Source of the DNA: Martelella mediterranea
Lineage (GTDB): Bacteria > Pseudomonadota > Alphaproteobacteria > Rhizobiales > Rhizobiaceae
Assembly: GCF_004342225.1 (NCBI RefSeq)
Contig: NZ_SMAR01000002.1
Span: 62,001 to 126,000 of the forward strand
Reading direction: 5' to 3'
Length of the DNA: 64,000 bases
A program made the translations under genes and the position numbers. Position 1 is the stretch's first letter. Each line of letters opens with the position of its first letter. Positions 16,025 through 26,747 of the stretch are shown piece after piece. The notes under the pieces were generated by a model. The model was not told the origin of the DNA. It saw nothing but the letters and a program-made list of their open reading frames with translations, and ran no database searches.

Positions 16025-16882
16025 TCAGATCGCGTTGGCGCGCCGGTCCTCAATATAGAGGTCACGCAGTTTCAGGCTGAGTGCGCCCGGCTTGCCATCG
16101 CCGATCGGATGACCATCAATGGCTGTCACCGGTGTCACGAAATTGCTGGCAGACGTGTAGAACGCCTCTTTGGCAGCTTTTACCTCATCCACCGAAAAAG
16201 CGCGCTCTTCGACCTTGATGCCATTCTTTTCGGCAATCACAAGTGCGGACGCGCGGGTAATACCCGGTAGAATTTCATGGCTGAGCGGGCGGGTGATCAC
16301 CACATCATCTTTTGTGACGATATAAGCGGTTGCGGAAGACTGCTCGGTCACAAGCCCGTCGCGCACCAGCCAGGCATCATCAGCACCCTTTTCATGCGCT
16401 TCCATCTTGGCAAGGCTTGGATAAAGCAGCTGTGTGGTCTTGATATCGCACCGGCCCCAGCGCAGATCCTCAACGCTGGCAACGGTAATGCCGTTCTTGC
16501 CCGTTTTGGTCTCAATCACATTCTTCTTCTGGGTAAACATGAAGAAGGTCGGTGTCATGTCATCGGTGAACATGAAATCGCGATCGCCGGGGTTCCCACG
16601 CGAGACCTGAAGATAGATCAGGCCTTCCGTCATTTCGTTCTTCTCGGCAATCTGGCGATGCAGCGACAGAAGCGTCTCGTCATCGACCGGCATTTTGATG
16701 CCGATTGCGCCGGTTGAACGTTTCAGCCGTGCCGAATGCCCGTCATAGTCCAGCAGCTTGCCATCCAGCACGCAGGTCACTTCATAAATCGCGTCGGAAA
16801 ACAGATAGCCTCTGTCAAACACGGAAACCTTCGCTTCCGCTTCCGGCAACCACTCCCCGTTCAGGTAGACAATACGGCTCAT
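16025..16882 (-). CDS. dat: D-amino-acid aminotransferase (class IV PLP enzyme)
   Basis: A 285-residue class IV aminotransferase. The N-terminus RIVYLNGEWLPEAEA and VSVFDRGYLFSDAIYEV match D-alanine aminotransferases, the PLP lysine is expected in RCDIKTTQLL, and the cofactor-binding Glu lies in LVTEQSSATAYIV. These enzymes convert D-alanine and D-glutamate through keto acids, supplying or recycling D-amino acids for peptidoglycan. Branched-chain aminotransferase activity is an alternative, but the N-terminal pattern favours the D-specific subgroup. It is convergent with nth and stands alone. Confidence 0.85.
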   Translation of the reverse strand: MSRIVYLNGEWLPEAEAKVSVFDRGYLFSDAIYEVTCVLDGKLLDYDGHSARLKRSTGAIGIKMPVDDETLLSLHRQIAEKNEMTEGLIYLQVSRGNPGDRDFMFTDDMTPTFFMFTQKKNVIETKTGKNGITVASVEDLRWGRCDIKTTQLLYPSLAKMEAHEKGADDAWLVRDGLVTEQSSATAYIVTKDDVVITRPLSHEILPGITRASALVIAEKNGIKVEERAFSVDEVKAAKEAFYTSASNFVTPVTAIDGHPIGDGKPGALSLKLRDLYIEDRRANAI

Positions 16883-17015
16883 CGGCCTTCACTCCAGTCT
16901 CGTCGTTGTTGTTATCACCTCAATATCGGTGATAACCCGATATAGCCTTCGAAACAAGGCGATATTATTCGCCTTTTATTGCGTGTCATGTCATTTTATC
17001 CGCATAAACCGCAGA

Positions 17016-17717
17016 TCAGGCAGAGCCAACCGGCAAACGTTTGACGATGTGAATCATGAAGGCGGCAGCGAACAGTGGCGTTGCCAGATTGACGATCGGA
17101 ATTGCAACAAAACCGGCGATCACAAGACCGGCCAGAAAGACCCGAAATCCGTATTTCTGCCGGAGTGCCCGTGCCTTTTCCGGCGGCATGAAACGCATTG
17201 CAGCAAACTCGAAAAACTCACGGCCCAGAAGATAGCCATTCACGATCAGAAACGCGACGAGATTCACACCGGGTATCAGAAGCAGAAAAAGCGCGAAGAT
17301 ATTGCCGACAATGACCACGCCGAGAAACTTCACTGCCAGAACCAGTGACTGTATGACCGGCATGGCTTTGCCAGGCAGGTCATACGGATAATCGTTACGC
17401 TCCACATGCTCCGCTGCCTCATCGAGAAATATCCCGGCAACAAAAGCGGAGACCGGTGCCATCAGCAATGCCAGACCAAGCGCCAGACCGACAGCGGCCA
17501 GTATCAGCAGCACAAAGGTAATCCAGCCGGTCCATTCCGGCATGGTCGGAAAAAGCTGCGCCAGCCACGGCACGGCCAGCCAGAGAAAAAGCGTCCGAAT
17601 AGCAACCCAGAGCGCGATCAGGCACAAAAGCGACAGGCCCAGCACCTTCCAGAGAATGCCGCGCATCTTCGGGTCGATCAGATCTTTCAGCGCCTCGCGG
17701 GCAGCGGCTATCAGCAT
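17016..17717 (-). CDS. CysZ/EI24-like membrane protein
   Basis: A 233-residue protein of the EI24/CysZ family with about four hydrophobic segments, long helices and the family feature of a cytosolic stretch between paired membrane helices (AAEHVERNDYPYD). CysZ imports sulfate in E. coli, but alphaproteobacterial members are only distantly related and the substrate is unproven. The start at 17717 (MLIAAAREALKD) has GGAGG 4 nt upstream, better than the ATG at 17741. No sulfur-assimilation gene is adjacent; glcB lies upstream. Confidence 0.75.
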   Translation of the reverse strand: MLIAAAREALKDLIDPKMRGILWKVLGLSLLCLIALWVAIRTLFLWLAVPWLAQLFPTMPEWTGWITFVLLILAAVGLALGLALLMAPVSAFVAGIFLDEAAEHVERNDYPYDLPGKAMPVIQSLVLAVKFLGVVIVGNIFALFLLLIPGVNLVAFLIVNGYLLGREFFEFAAMRFMPPEKARALRQKYGFRVFLAGLVIAGFVAIPIVNLATPLFAAAFMIHIVKRLPVGSA

Positions 17718-17842
17718 AGGGCCTCCGGCTGGTGTCGGCATCGTGCACCATTCGCATTCTCGAAAAGAGATGTAGGCACACTGTCCGGGCCGCGCAAGCA
17801 GAGGCCAGCCGCCAAATACAGTTCACCTTCTGGCCAGACGGC

Positions 17843-17870
17843 AAAAACCCCCCGCCCATAAAGGCGGAGG
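17843..17870 (-). terminator. Terminator of glcB
   Basis: On the minus strand CCTCCGCC pairs with GGCGGGGG (one wobble) over a short loop, followed by TTTTTG. Confidence 0.75.
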
Positions 17871-17903
17871 CCGTAAATCAACGGGCGTATTATCCTGGCC
17901 AGG

Positions 17904-20072
17904 TCAGGCCGCGTCTTTGGCCTTGCGCTCCAGACGGCGCGCATGCAACACAGGCTCGGTATAGCCATTCGGCTGTTCGCGGCCCTTCAGCACAAGATCG
18001 AGTGCCGCCTGAAACGCAACAGACTCGTCAAAGTGACCAGCCATGGGACGGTAGGCAGCATCGCCTTCATTCTGACGGTCAACAACTGCAGCCATTTTTT
18101 TCATCGTTTCGACAATCTGCTCTTCCGTGACAACGCCATGGTAAAGCCAGTTGGCCATATGCTGCGAAGAGATGCGCAGCGTCGCGCGATCTTCCATCAG
18201 GCCGATATCATTGATGTCCGGCACTTTGGAGCAGCCGACACCCTGATCAATCCAGCGCACGACATAACCCAGAATGCCCTGCGCATTGTTGTCCAGCTCG
18301 GCCTGAACCTCTTCCTCACTCCAGTTCGGACGAACCGCAACCGGCACAGACAGAATATCGGTCAGGCTGGCCCGCTCGCGGCTCACCAGCTGCTTTTGAA
18401 CGGCACGCACATCAATCTCGTGGTAATGCGTGGCATGGAGCGTGGCAGCTGTCGGGGACGGCACCCATGCCGTGTTGGCACCGGCCTTCGGGTGACCGAT
18501 CTTGGCTTCCAGCATTCCGGCCATCAGATCCGGCATGGCCCACATGCCTTTACCAATCTGCGCATGACCGGCCAGACCACATTCAAGGCCGATATCGACA
18601 TTCCAGCTTTCATAAGCGGAGATCCACGGGGCAGCCTTCATGTCGCCCTTGCGGATCATCGGTCCGGCTTCCATTGAAGTGTGGATTTCGTCACCAGTGC
18701 GATCCAGGAAGCCGGTATTGATGAAGACAACCCGTTCTTTCGCAGCGCGAATGCATTCCTTCAGGTTCACCGTGGTGCGGCGTTCCTCATCCATAATGCC
18801 CATTTTCATGGTGTTCGGCTTCATACCGGTGATTTTTTCAACGCGGGCAAAAAGCTCGGTGGCAAAGGCCACTTCTTCCGGCCCGTGCATCTTCGGTTTG
18901 ACGACATACATCGAACCCGCACGCGAATTCATGTGGCGTCCGTTTTCGCCAATATCGTAAAGCGCGATCAGTGCCGTGATGGCTGCATCCATAATGCCTT
19001 CCGGCACTTCGCGCCCATCCTTGTCAAGGATCGCCGGATTGGTCATCAGATGACCGACATTGCGCACCAGCATCATAGAACGACCCGGAATGCTGACCGG
19101 AGCGCTATCGGGCGAACTGAATGCGATATCGTCATTCAGCTTGCGGGTGAACGTCTTACCGCCCTTGCTGACCTCTTCCGTCAGGTCACCTTTCATCAGG
19201 CCCAGCCAGTTGGAATAGGCCAGAACCTTGTCTTCCGCATCAACAGCGGCAACAGAATCTTCACAGTCCATGATCGTGGTAATGGCTGATTCCAGCGCCA
19301 CATCTGCAATATGTGCAGGATCGTCCTTGCCGATCATGTTGTCCGGGTCGATCGTCACGATGACATGCAGATTATGATTGGTGAAGACGAGCCTGAATGC
19401 ATCATCGCTCGTGGCGCTGTAGCCGGCATATTGCGACGGATCGGCCAGGCCGGTTTCACCGGCCGGGGTCTTCACCAGCAGCGTTCCGCTTTCATAGCCA
19501 AAGCCACGCGCATCGGCCCACGAGCCTGAAGCCAGCGGCATATTCTTATCGAGAAATGCCTTGGCCCAAGCGATAACCTTTTCGCCACGCTTCGGATTGT
19601 AGCCCTTGCCTTTCTCCGCGCCATCATCTTCAGAAATCGCATCCGTGCCGTAAAGCGCATCATAAAGCGATCCCCAGCGCGCATTGGCCGCGTTCAGCGC
19701 ATAGCGGGCATTCATCACCGGAACGACAAGCTGTGGACCGGCAATTGTCGTAATCTCAGGGTCCACATTTTCTGTGGTGACCGAGAAATCTTCGCCTTCA
19801 GGCAGGATATATCCGATCTCACGCAGAAAAGCCTCATAGGCCGCCATATCTGACGGAGCGCCATTTTCCCTGTACCAGCGATCGAGCTTTTCCTGCATTG
19901 CATCGCGGGTTTTCAGAAGCGCGCGATTGATCGGCGCAAGCTCATGCACAATCTCCGAAAAACCCTTGAACCAGGCGTCGGCAGCAACGCCAGTTCCGGG
20001 CAGAACCTTTTCAGTCAGGAAATCATGGAGCGTCTTGTCGAACTGAAGACCATGTTCTTCGATGCGGGCCAT
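17904..20072 (-). CDS. glcB: Malate synthase G
   Basis: A 722-residue enzyme (E. coli GlcB: 723) that condenses glyoxylate with acetyl-CoA to malate, the second step of the glyoxylate shunt. Landmarks are the metal-binding [17 protein letters not shown], the conserved segment RGSLHV-equivalent around [14 protein letters not shown], and the C-terminal catalytic block [19 protein letters not shown] followed by [14 protein letters not shown] with the catalytic Asp. It is monocistronic with its own terminator and works with aceA at 55488, which lies far away. The 290-bp upstream region is the promoter. Confidence 0.97.
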   Translation of the reverse strand: MARIEEHGLQFDKTLHDFLTEKVLPGTGVAADAWFKGFSEIVHELAPINRALLKTRDAMQEKLDRWYRENGAPSDMAAYEAFLREIGYILPEGEDFSVTTENVDPEITTIAGPQLVVPVMNARYALNAANARWGSLYDALYGTDAISEDDGAEKGKGYNPKRGEKVIAWAKAFLDKNMPLASGSWADARGFGYESGTLLVKTPAGETGLADPSQYAGYSATSDDAFRLVFTNHNLHVIVTIDPDNMIGKDDPAHIADVALESAITTIMDCEDSVAAVDAEDKVLAYSNWLGLMKGDLTEEVSKGGKTFTRKLNDDIAFSSPDSAPVSIPGRSMMLVRNVGHLMTNPAILDKDGREVPEGIMDAAITALIALYDIGENGRHMNSRAGSMYVVKPKMHGPEEVAFATELFARVEKITGMKPNTMKMGIMDEERRTTVNLKECIRAAKERVVFINTGFLDRTGDEIHTSMEAGPMIRKGDMKAAPWISAYESWNVDIGLECGLAGHAQIGKGMWAMPDLMAGMLEAKIGHPKAGANTAWVPSPTAATLHATHYHEIDVRAVQKQLVSRERASLTDILSVPVAVRPNWSEEEVQAELDNNAQGILGYVVRWIDQGVGCSKVPDINDIGLMEDRATLRISSQHMANWLYHGVVTEEQIVETMKKMAAVVDRQNEGDAAYRPMAGHFDESVAFQAALDLVLKGREQPNGYTEPVLHARRLERKAKDAA

Positions 20073-20363
20073 TATTGAACGCCTCTTAAAAAGTGATGTT
20101 GGTTAACTGCTAATGTAGCGGCAACGGGCTACGGATCAATCAGGAATTAATTTGAAAGATTGTCTCCAAACTGGAAAAAGTGATCTTATGCCAGCTGGAG
20201 AACCGATACGCTCAGCGCAACTCGTTTGCTCAGCAGAAACAAGCGCACTTCGACCATCCAGACCGGGTTTGCGGCATACTTTGTCATAAAAGCATGGTTT
20301 TATGGGCGTGGCCGGACAAAACTGTCCCATGCAGAGTTTCAGATTAAGAGAGAAACGCAGACG

Positions 20364-20987
20364 ATGAAACCATCAAAGCAGTTCTGGGATAAGATTGCCG
20401 ATAAATACGCCAGAGACCCTGTTTCTGATCCCGAGATATATCAACGCAAACTCGATATCACCCGCGAATATCTTTCAGTGGATATGCGCGTCTTCGAGTT
20501 TGGCTGCGGCACGGGTTCAACCGCGCTTTACCACGCGCCTGCTGTGGCTGAGATCGATGCCGTCGACATTTCAGAAAACATGATCGCCATTGCCCGCCGG
20601 AAAGCCGCCGACCAGGCAATAGACAATGTCAATTTCCGCGAAGGTGACGTGGAAACCCTGTCCTCCGGCGCTGAACAGTATGACGTCGTGATGGCGCATT
20701 CCATTCTGCACCTGGTCAAAAACCGGAAACACGTCCTCGACACTGTTTATCGCGTGCTGAAACCGGGTGGCGTTTTCATCACTTCAACGGCATGCCTTTC
20801 CGATTTCTCATTTTATATCCGCGCGGCCATTCCGGTGATGCAGCTGCTCGGCAAAGCGCCCTATGTCGGCTATTTCACACAAAAACAACTGACCGGGGAA
20901 CTGGCCGAGACGGGTTTCAGCATTGCCCATCAGTGGTGCCCCGGCAAAAACAAGGCCGCCTTTATTATTGCACGCAAAGACGGCTGA
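20364..20987 (+). CDS. SAM-dependent class I methyltransferase (unknown substrate)
   Basis: A 207-residue methyltransferase. Motif I is VFEFGCGTGSTAL, the acidic end of strand 2 is IDAVDISENMIAIA, and the strand-4 motif is YDVVMAHSILHLV followed by VYRVLKPGGVFI. The C-terminal lid is hydrophobic (FYIRAAIPVMQLLG), suggesting a small or lipidic acceptor. The start at 20364 is chosen because homology begins at MKPSKQFWDKIADKYA; the frame is open further upstream to 20226 but that stretch looks non-coding. It is divergent from glcB and ends at a terminator shared with hslU. The substrate is not identifiable. Confidence 0.8.
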   Translation: MKPSKQFWDKIADKYARDPVSDPEIYQRKLDITREYLSVDMRVFEFGCGTGSTALYHAPAVAEIDAVDISENMIAIARRKAADQAIDNVNFREGDVETLSSGAEQYDVVMAHSILHLVKNRKHVLDTVYRVLKPGGVFITSTACLSDFSFYIRAAIPVMQLLGKAPYVGYFTQKQLTGELAETGFSIAHQWCPGKNKAAFIIARKDG

Positions 20988-21012
20988 AAGGCCGGAACAG
21001 GTTTCCAGACAG

Positions 21013-21046
21013 AAAAGGCCGGAGACGAGCCCCGGCCTTTGAAAAT
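21013..21046. terminator. Bidirectional terminator between methyltransferase and hslU
   Basis: AAAGGCCGG pairs with CCGGCCTTT (9 bp) over a 9-nt loop. A/T runs on both sides fit use by both converging transcripts. Confidence 0.75.
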
Positions 21047-21065
21047 TCTTGGATGGCAAAAGCGG

Positions 21066-22373
21066 TTACAGAATGTAGCGCGAAAGATCCGTATCCTGAG
21101 CCAGATCGCCGACATGCTGACGAACATATTCGGAATCGATCATGATCGACTGGCTCGACTGATCCGGCGCTGTGAACGAAATCTCGTCCAGCACACGCTC
21201 CATCACCGTCTGCAGACGACGCGCACCGATGTTTTCAACCGTTGCATTCAGATGAACGGCCACATCGGCAAGGGCATCAATCGCATCCTCGGTAAATTCA
21301 AGCGTCAACTCTTCAGTTTCCATCAGCGCACGATACTGACGGATCAGGCTGGCCTGTGTTTCCGTCAGAATACGGCGGAAGTCTTCCCGCGTCAGCGCCC
21401 TGAGTTCAACGCGGATCGGCAGGCGGCCCTGAAGCTCGGGCAAGAGATCAGACGGTTTCGAAACATGAAACGCGCCTGACGCGATGAACAGGATATGGTC
21501 GGTCTTGACCGGGCCATATTTTGTGGCCACCGTGGTGCCTTCCACAAGCGGCAGCAGGTCGCGCTGAACACCTTCGCGCGAAACACCAGCGCCCATGCGC
21601 CCGTCACCGGCGGCGATCTTGTCGATCTCATCGAGAAAAACGATGCCCTCTTCCTGCACCAGTCGCAAAGCTTCACGCTGGATCACTTCATCATCCAGCA
21701 GCTTGTCGGACTCGTCGCGGATCAGATCTTCGTAAGAATTCTTCACCGTGGTGCGAACCTTCTTGGTCTGCTGCCCCATACCTTTGCCGAAAATATCGGA
21801 AAGGTTCAGAACACCGACATTGGCGCCCGGCATGCCGGGAATTTCAAAGCCCTGCGAACCTGAACCGGTATCAGCGATCTCGATATCGATTTCCTTGTCG
21901 TCCAGTTCACCAGCCCGCAGCTTCTTGCGGAAACTGTCACGCGTGGCCGGCGAAGCGGTTTTGCCAACCAGCGCTTCCAGCACACGCTCTTCCGCATTGG
22001 CATGGGCTTTTGCCTGCACTTCCTGACGTTTTTTCTCGCGCACCAGAACGAGGCCGATTTCAACCAGATCGCGGATAATCTGCTCGACATCGCGGCCGAC
22101 ATAGCCGACTTCGGTAAACTTTGTAGCCTCCACCTTCATGAACGGTGCGCCTGCAAGCTTTGCCAGACGACGGGAGATTTCAGTTTTGCCGACGCCGGTC
22201 GGGCCGATCATCAGAATATTCTTTGGCATCACCTCATCGCGCAGATCATCAGGCAGCTGCTGACGGCGCCAGCGGTTCCTGAGTGCAATAGCAACGGCGC
22301 GCTTGGCATCATGCTGGCCGATAATGTGGCGGTCGAGTTCGGAAACGATCTCGCGCGGGGAAAAATTTGTCAT
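21066..22373 (-). CDS. hslU: ATP-dependent protease ATPase subunit HslU
   Basis: A 435-residue AAA+ unfoldase that feeds substrates to the HslV peptidase. Walker A is GPTGVGKTE, the pore loop GYVGRD follows directly, Walker B is GIVFLDEID, and the C-terminal HslV-docking tail DLSRYIL is intact. The I-domain inserted between Walker A and B has the usual size. It lies 70 bp downstream of hslV on the same strand. Length is normal. Confidence 0.97.
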   Translation of the reverse strand: MTNFSPREIVSELDRHIIGQHDAKRAVAIALRNRWRRQQLPDDLRDEVMPKNILMIGPTGVGKTEISRRLAKLAGAPFMKVEATKFTEVGYVGRDVEQIIRDLVEIGLVLVREKKRQEVQAKAHANAEERVLEALVGKTASPATRDSFRKKLRAGELDDKEIDIEIADTGSGSQGFEIPGMPGANVGVLNLSDIFGKGMGQQTKKVRTTVKNSYEDLIRDESDKLLDDEVIQREALRLVQEEGIVFLDEIDKIAAGDGRMGAGVSREGVQRDLLPLVEGTTVATKYGPVKTDHILFIASGAFHVSKPSDLLPELQGRLPIRVELRALTREDFRRILTETQASLIRQYRALMETEELTLEFTEDAIDALADVAVHLNATVENIGARRLQTVMERVLDEISFTAPDQSSQSIMIDSEYVRQHVGDLAQDTDLSRYIL

Positions 22374-22443
22374 GATTGATTACTCCTGACGGAACCCGGC
22401 CTTTTGAAAAGGAAGCGCCGGACCGTTGTTGTCACGCGCCGTT

Positions 22444-23004
22444 TCAGGCCGCGTCGAGTGTTTCGACAATGATATTGCCGTTGGTATAAACGCAGATTTC
22501 CGATGCAATCTTCATTGCACGATGTGCGATCTCATCGGCAGGCTTGTCGCTGTCCATCAACGCCCAGGCTGCCGCATAAGCATAATTGCCGCCTGACCCG
22601 ATGGCCATCACACCGTTTTCCGGTTCCAGAACATCACCATTACCGGTCACGGCCAGCGTGATATCCTTGTTCGCGACCAGCATCATCGCTTCCAGATTGC
22701 GCAGGTACTTGTCCGTCCGCCAGTCTTTGGCGAGTTCGACACAGGCCCGCATCAGCTGGTCGGGGTATTGCTCAAGCTTGCGCTCCAGCCTTTCCAGCAG
22801 AGTGAAGGCATCGGCCGTTGCGCCTGCGAAACCGGCAATCACGTTGCCGTTCTTGCCAATGCGTCGCACCTTGCGGGCATTGCCTTTCATAACCGTCTGA
22901 CCGAGCGACACCTGACCGTCGCCGGCCATAACAACCTTTCCGTCCTTGCGCACGGTGATGATGGTTGTCGCATGCATGGTGCCGAATGGATTGTGTTCGC
23001 TCAT
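22444..23004 (-). CDS. hslV: ATP-dependent protease peptidase subunit HslV
   Basis: A 186-residue N-terminal-nucleophile peptidase. After a short propeptide ([12 protein letters not shown]) the mature chain begins with the catalytic Thr of [19 protein letters not shown], so autoprocessing is expected, as in other alphaproteobacteria. [17 protein letters not shown] and [11 protein letters not shown] are further family segments. The start at 23004 has AGAGG well placed; the longer in-frame reading to 23085 is unsupported. It forms a chaperone-protease pair with hslU directly downstream. Confidence 0.96.
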   Translation of the reverse strand: MSEHNPFGTMHATTIITVRKDGKVVMAGDGQVSLGQTVMKGNARKVRRIGKNGNVIAGFAGATADAFTLLERLERKLEQYPDQLMRACVELAKDWRTDKYLRNLEAMMLVANKDITLAVTGNGDVLEPENGVMAIGSGGNYAYAAAWALMDSDKPADEIAHRAMKIASEICVYTNGNIIVETLDAA

Positions 23005-23100
23005 TTTCAAAACCTCTTTTGCGGTATGCGGTTGACCCGGATACCGATCCGGCATCCTATGTAGGAGCGATTGCCACATTTGCAATCGGGACAGGAATGA

Positions 23101-23529
23101 TCAGCCTGCTTTGCGCTGTTGTGCAAGCAGGATTCCGGCCAGAATCAGCGCCAGCCCGGCATATCTGAGCCAGGAATCACCACCCGCACCCTCTGCCAGA
23201 TCCATCAGGACACCGGCCACCATCTGACCACCAATGATCAGGACCGCGGTATTGACTGCGCCAATTTTCGGGATCACCCACGATCCGGCGGCAACAAAGA
23301 TGACACCGACCGGACCGCCGAGATAGGCGTAAACCGGGATATCGGAGAGTGTTTGCGGGATCAGTCCGCCGACGGCCAGCGCGACAATGCACATCGCGAT
23401 AAAACCGACAAAATGGTTGAAGAAGGACGAAACCATCGGCGACGTCGAAAGGCTTAAGCGCCCGTTCACCTGACGGCTGATGCCGACCAGAACCCCGGCG
23501 ACGACGGCAAAGGCAATGGCGGCAATCAT
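23101..23529 (-). CDS. YdcZ/DUF606-type membrane transporter subunit (second of a pair)
   Basis: A 142-residue membrane protein of the DMT-superfamily YdcZ (DUF606) type with about five transmembrane segments; family landmarks are the N-terminal VLVGISRQVNGRLS, a PVYAYLGGPVGV loop and IGGQMVAGVLMD. Such short DMT proteins often occur as adjacent pairs that probably assemble together. Its start overlaps the stop of the partner gene by 4 bp. The substrate is unknown. It is followed by hslV on the same strand across about 97 bp. Confidence 0.82.
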   Translation of the reverse strand: MIAAIAFAVVAGVLVGISRQVNGRLSLSTSPMVSSFFNHFVGFIAMCIVALAVGGLIPQTLSDIPVYAYLGGPVGVIFVAAGSWVIPKIGAVNTAVLIIGGQMVAGVLMDLAEGAGGDSWLRYAGLALILAGILLAQQRKAG

Positions 23530-24029
23530 TGAGACGCTCCCGACAGAATGATCAGAAGACTTCCCATCAGGATCAGCGTAACCGTCAGAAGATCACGCAT
23601 ATCAAGTTTCCGCGCCGGAAGACCGAAGAAACCCCAGTAATCAGCAGCCAGTGAAAACAGCACCTGCCCGCCCAGCCCGAGTGCAATCGTGCCGGAAAGC
23701 GCCAGCGGTGAATTGACCGCGAGCGAGGCAAAAACCACAGTTGCAGCGCCGGAAACGCCACCGAGATAGGCCCACCAAGGGATTCCACGCAGGCTGTCTC
23801 CGGTTGGCCGGGTGGCAGCCGATCTCCGGAAAAACTGAACCGACAGAATGATGACAGCCGCCAGCGTGCCGATACCATGGGCGGTCCATGACGAATAAAG
23901 CGCATTGCCATACTGGGTGACGACACCATTCATATGCGTCATCATCGCCAGCAGGCACCCGGCACCGAAGGCGGCAGCAAAATAGATAAGCGCCGGGCGT
24001 GTTGCGGTCGTCTGTTTTTCTTCGGTCAT
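23526..24029 (-). CDS. YdcZ/DUF606-type membrane transporter subunit (first of a pair)
   Basis: A 167-residue partner of the downstream protein with the same fold: five hydrophobic segments, [14 protein letters not shown] near the start, [12 protein letters not shown] and [14 protein letters not shown] later. The start at 24029 ([10 protein letters not shown]) is preferred; the open frame extends to 24116 through a basic stretch without a ribosome-binding site. The 4-bp overlap with the second gene implies coupled translation, consistent with a heterodimeric small exporter. Substrate unknown. It is divergent from hisB. Confidence 0.8.
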   Translation of the reverse strand: MTEEKQTTATRPALIYFAAAFGAGCLLAMMTHMNGVVTQYGNALYSSWTAHGIGTLAAVIILSVQFFRRSAATRPTGDSLRGIPWWAYLGGVSGAATVVFASLAVNSPLALSGTIALGLGGQVLFSLAADYWGFFGLPARKLDMRDLLTVTLILMGSLLIILSGASQ

Positions 24030-24204
24030 CAGCGGCGTCAACTTTAAGAGCAATCGGAGACCTGCTTTAGCCGAGAAACGCCGGAAGGAAAAGGCAAGGG
24101 CGACGAAAGGCGGCACAGCTATAAAGCCGCTTTTCTTTTGCGCTTGTAACGCCCGGCTGTTAAGAAACGAACGAAACAGACATATGAGGAGGCAGAAGGC
24201 GAAG

Positions 24205-24813
24205 ATGGTCGCTCAGGAAAACGCCCGCCGCGCGGACATTTCGCGCGAAACCAAGGAAACCTCGATCTCGGTTTCCGTCAATGTGGACGGTACCGGCATC
24301 GCCGATATTTCCACCGGGATCGGCTTTTTCGATCATATGCTTGACCAGCTTTCCCGCCATTCACTGATCGATATGACGATCAAGGCAAAGGGCGACCTCC
24401 ACATCGACGATCACCATACGGTCGAAGATGTGGGCATTGCCATCGGTCTGGCGCTGGCAAAGGCGCTGGGAGATCGGCGTGGCGTAACCCGTTATGCCTC
24501 CATTGATCTGGCCATGGACGAAACCATGACCAAGGCGGCGCTTGATCTTTCCGGCCGGCCCTTTCTGGTCTGGAAGGTTGAATTTCCATCGGAGAAAATC
24601 GGCACGTTCGACACCGAGCTGGTACGCGAGTTCTTCCATGCGCTTGCACAGAATTCCGGCATCACACTTCATGTGCTGAACCATTATGGCGCCAACAGCC
24701 ATCATATTTCCGAAACCTGTTTCAAGGCCGTTGCCCGTGCGCTGCGTGCTGCAGCCGAGATCGACGCCAGACAAGAAGGCCGCGTGCCCTCCACCAAGGG
24801 CATGCTGGCTTAA
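24205..24813 (+). CDS. hisB: Imidazoleglycerol-phosphate dehydratase
   Basis: A 202-residue, monofunctional IGP dehydratase, the sixth step of histidine synthesis. The metal-binding histidine motifs are [14 protein letters not shown], and [12 protein letters not shown]. There is no N-terminal histidinol-phosphatase domain as in enterobacteria. The start at 24205 gives the usual length for this group; an in-frame ATG at 24184 sits on top of the GAGGAGG ribosome-binding region. First gene of hisB-x-hisH-hisA-x-hisF-hisE-coaA. Confidence 0.96.
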   Translation: MVAQENARRADISRETKETSISVSVNVDGTGIADISTGIGFFDHMLDQLSRHSLIDMTIKAKGDLHIDDHHTVEDVGIAIGLALAKALGDRRGVTRYASIDLAMDETMTKAALDLSGRPFLVWKVEFPSEKIGTFDTELVREFFHALAQNSGITLHVLNHYGANSHHISETCFKAVARALRAAAEIDARQEGRVPSTKGMLA

Positions 24814-24825
24814 GGAACGCCTTTG

Positions 24826-25233
24826 ATGCGAAGCTATCTTGTGCTCAGCCCAGATGAAAACGCCGATCCGGAGAAGCTGCGCTTCATCTGTGATGGTTTT
24901 TCGTGGCTGGCGCTGATCTTCGGCCCGTTCTGGCTTCTGGCAAACCGGGTCTGGATGGCCGGACTGCTAACACTTCTGGCATCGGTCATCCTCGCTGTTG
25001 CAGGCGGTTTTGAGCACCTCGCCTTTGCAACGGGGGCTGCTTCGCTGGCGCTGAACCTGTTTATTGCGCTGGAAGCGCGTGGCTGGAAGGCGCATGCGAT
25101 GGAAAAGCGCGGCTGGCAATTGCGCGATGTGATTGTCGCCAGCGGCATTGATGAGGCCGAAGAGCTTTATTTTTCGTCTACTGAAAGAGATACGGGACCT
25201 TCATTCACGGTTCCCGGCCTCGCCGAGACCTGA
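24826..25233 (+). CDS. DUF2628 family membrane protein within the his cluster
   Basis: A 135-residue protein of the DUF2628 type: a short N-terminal segment, then hydrophobic helices around residues 23-38, 44-60 and 66-84 (FGPFWLLANRVWMAGLL), and a hydrophilic C-terminus. It lies 12 bp after hisB and 19 bp before hisH, so it is part of the operon. The same position is occupied by such a gene in other rhizobia as far as I recall. No role in histidine synthesis is known. Confidence 0.78.
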   Translation: MRSYLVLSPDENADPEKLRFICDGFSWLALIFGPFWLLANRVWMAGLLTLLASVILAVAGGFEHLAFATGAASLALNLFIALEARGWKAHAMEKRGWQLRDVIVASGIDEAEELYFSSTERDTGPSFTVPGLAET

Positions 25234-25252
25234 CATTCCGGGACATATCTGA

Positions 25253-25909
25253 ATGACTATGAAAGTTGCAATCATCGACTACGGCTCCGGCAATCTGCGC
25301 TCGGCCACCAAGGCCTTTGAGCGTGCTGCGCGGGAAAACGCCATCGATGCCGAAATCATTCTGACGGACAATGCCGATATCGTGGCGGGGGCCGACCGCA
25401 TCGTGCTGCCAGGCGTTGGCGCTTATGCCGATTGCCGGGCCGGACTTGCAGCCGTGGATGGCATGGTCGAAGCGATCCGTCATGTTGCAGAGGAAAAGGC
25501 ACGGCCATTCCTCGGCATTTGCGTCGGCATGCAGATGATGTCCGAACGCGGACTTGAGAAAACAACCAGCGAAGGCTTTGGCTGGATTGCCGGTGACGTT
25601 ACCCAGATCACCCCAGCCGATCCGCAACTGAAGATCCCGCAAATCGGCTGGAATACGCTGGAACTGAAAAGCGAGCACCCATTGTTTGACGGCATCAAAA
25701 CCGGCGCTGACGGTCTGCACGCCTATTTCGTCCACTCCTATCATCTGGCTTCGAGAAAGCCGGAACAGGTGATTGCCACCACTGATTATGGTGGGCCTGT
25801 GACCGCCTTCGTCGCCGATGGCAACAAGGCAGGCTCTCAGTTTCACCCGGAAAAAAGCCAGTCTCTCGGCCTGAAACTGATCGCCAACTTTTTGATGTGG
25901 ACGCCTTAA
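25253..25909 (+). CDS. hisH: Imidazole glycerol phosphate synthase, glutamine amidotransferase subunit
   Basis: A 218-residue class I glutaminase that supplies ammonia to HisF. The triad is visible: Cys in [11 protein letters not shown], His and Glu in SQFHPEKSQ; the oxyanion-strand region GVGAYADC is also present. The N-terminus [14 protein letters not shown] is typical; the start may be 25253 or the ATG at 25259, which would match homologues better, and neither has a strong ribosome-binding site. Confidence 0.95.
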   Translation: MTMKVAIIDYGSGNLRSATKAFERAARENAIDAEIILTDNADIVAGADRIVLPGVGAYADCRAGLAAVDGMVEAIRHVAEEKARPFLGICVGMQMMSERGLEKTTSEGFGWIAGDVTQITPADPQLKIPQIGWNTLELKSEHPLFDGIKTGADGLHAYFVHSYHLASRKPEQVIATTDYGGPVTAFVADGNKAGSQFHPEKSQSLGLKLIANFLMWTP

Positions 25910-26012
25910 TCGCTAGTTTCCATTCTGCCGTTCCACTCACCGGTCATGCTGGCCTGATGCCCGGATCATGGCGTGAGCCGGGCGGTTACTCAGACAAAAC
26001 GGAAAAACCATC

Positions 26013-26747
26013 ATGATCCTTTTTCCCGCCATCGACCTGAAAGACGGACAATGTGTGCGCCTGAAGCTGGGCGACATGGAGCAGGCGACAATCTATAACC
26101 CCGACCCCGCAGCGCAGGCAAAAGCCTTTGAGGACCAAGGGTTCACGCATCTCCACGTCGTTGACCTGAACGGTGCCTTTGCCGGTGAGAGCGTCAATGG
26201 TGAGGCTGTCGATGCCATTTTGAAGGCCACGAAAAACCCGGTGCAGCTGGGCGGCGGTATCCGCTCACTCGAACACATCGAAAACTGGCTCTCCAAAGGC
26301 CTGTCCCGCGTCATTCTCGGCACCGTTGCCGTGCGTGACCCGGATCTGGTGAAGGAAGCCTGCAAGGCTTTTCCGGGCAAGATCGCCGTTGGTATCGATG
26401 CCCGCGGCGGCAAAGTGGCCGTTGAAGGCTGGGCGGAAGCTTCCGAGCTGGAGGTTATTGAGCTGGCAAAACGCTTTGAAGGTGCAGGTGTGGCCGCGAT
26501 TATTTACACCGATATCGACCGCGACGGTGTGCTGACCGGCATCAACTGGGACTCAACACTGGAGCTTGCCCGTGCCGTCAGCATCCCGGTGATCGCTTCC
26601 GGCGGCCTTGCCTCCATGGATGACATCGCCCGGATGACGGAAGATGATGCGCAGGTGCTGGAAGGCGCAATCTCCGGCCGCGCACTTTATGACGGCCGGA
26701 TTGACCCGGCTGAGGCAATGGCCCTGCTGAAAGCCCGCGGCCTTTGA
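26013..26747 (+). CDS. hisA: ProFAR isomerase
   Basis: A 244-residue (beta/alpha)8 isomerase of histidine synthesis. The catalytic aspartates lie in [13 protein letters not shown] (Asp8) and [13 protein letters not shown], and the phosphate loops are GGGIRS and ASGGLAS. The stop codon TGA overlaps the ATG of the next small gene by one base. A 103-bp gap separates it from hisH. Confidence 0.96.
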   Translation: MILFPAIDLKDGQCVRLKLGDMEQATIYNPDPAAQAKAFEDQGFTHLHVVDLNGAFAGESVNGEAVDAILKATKNPVQLGGGIRSLEHIENWLSKGLSRVILGTVAVRDPDLVKEACKAFPGKIAVGIDARGGKVAVEGWAEASELEVIELAKRFEGAGVAAIIYTDIDRDGVLTGINWDSTLELARAVSIPVIASGGLASMDDIARMTEDDAQVLEGAISGRALYDGRIDPAEAMALLKARGL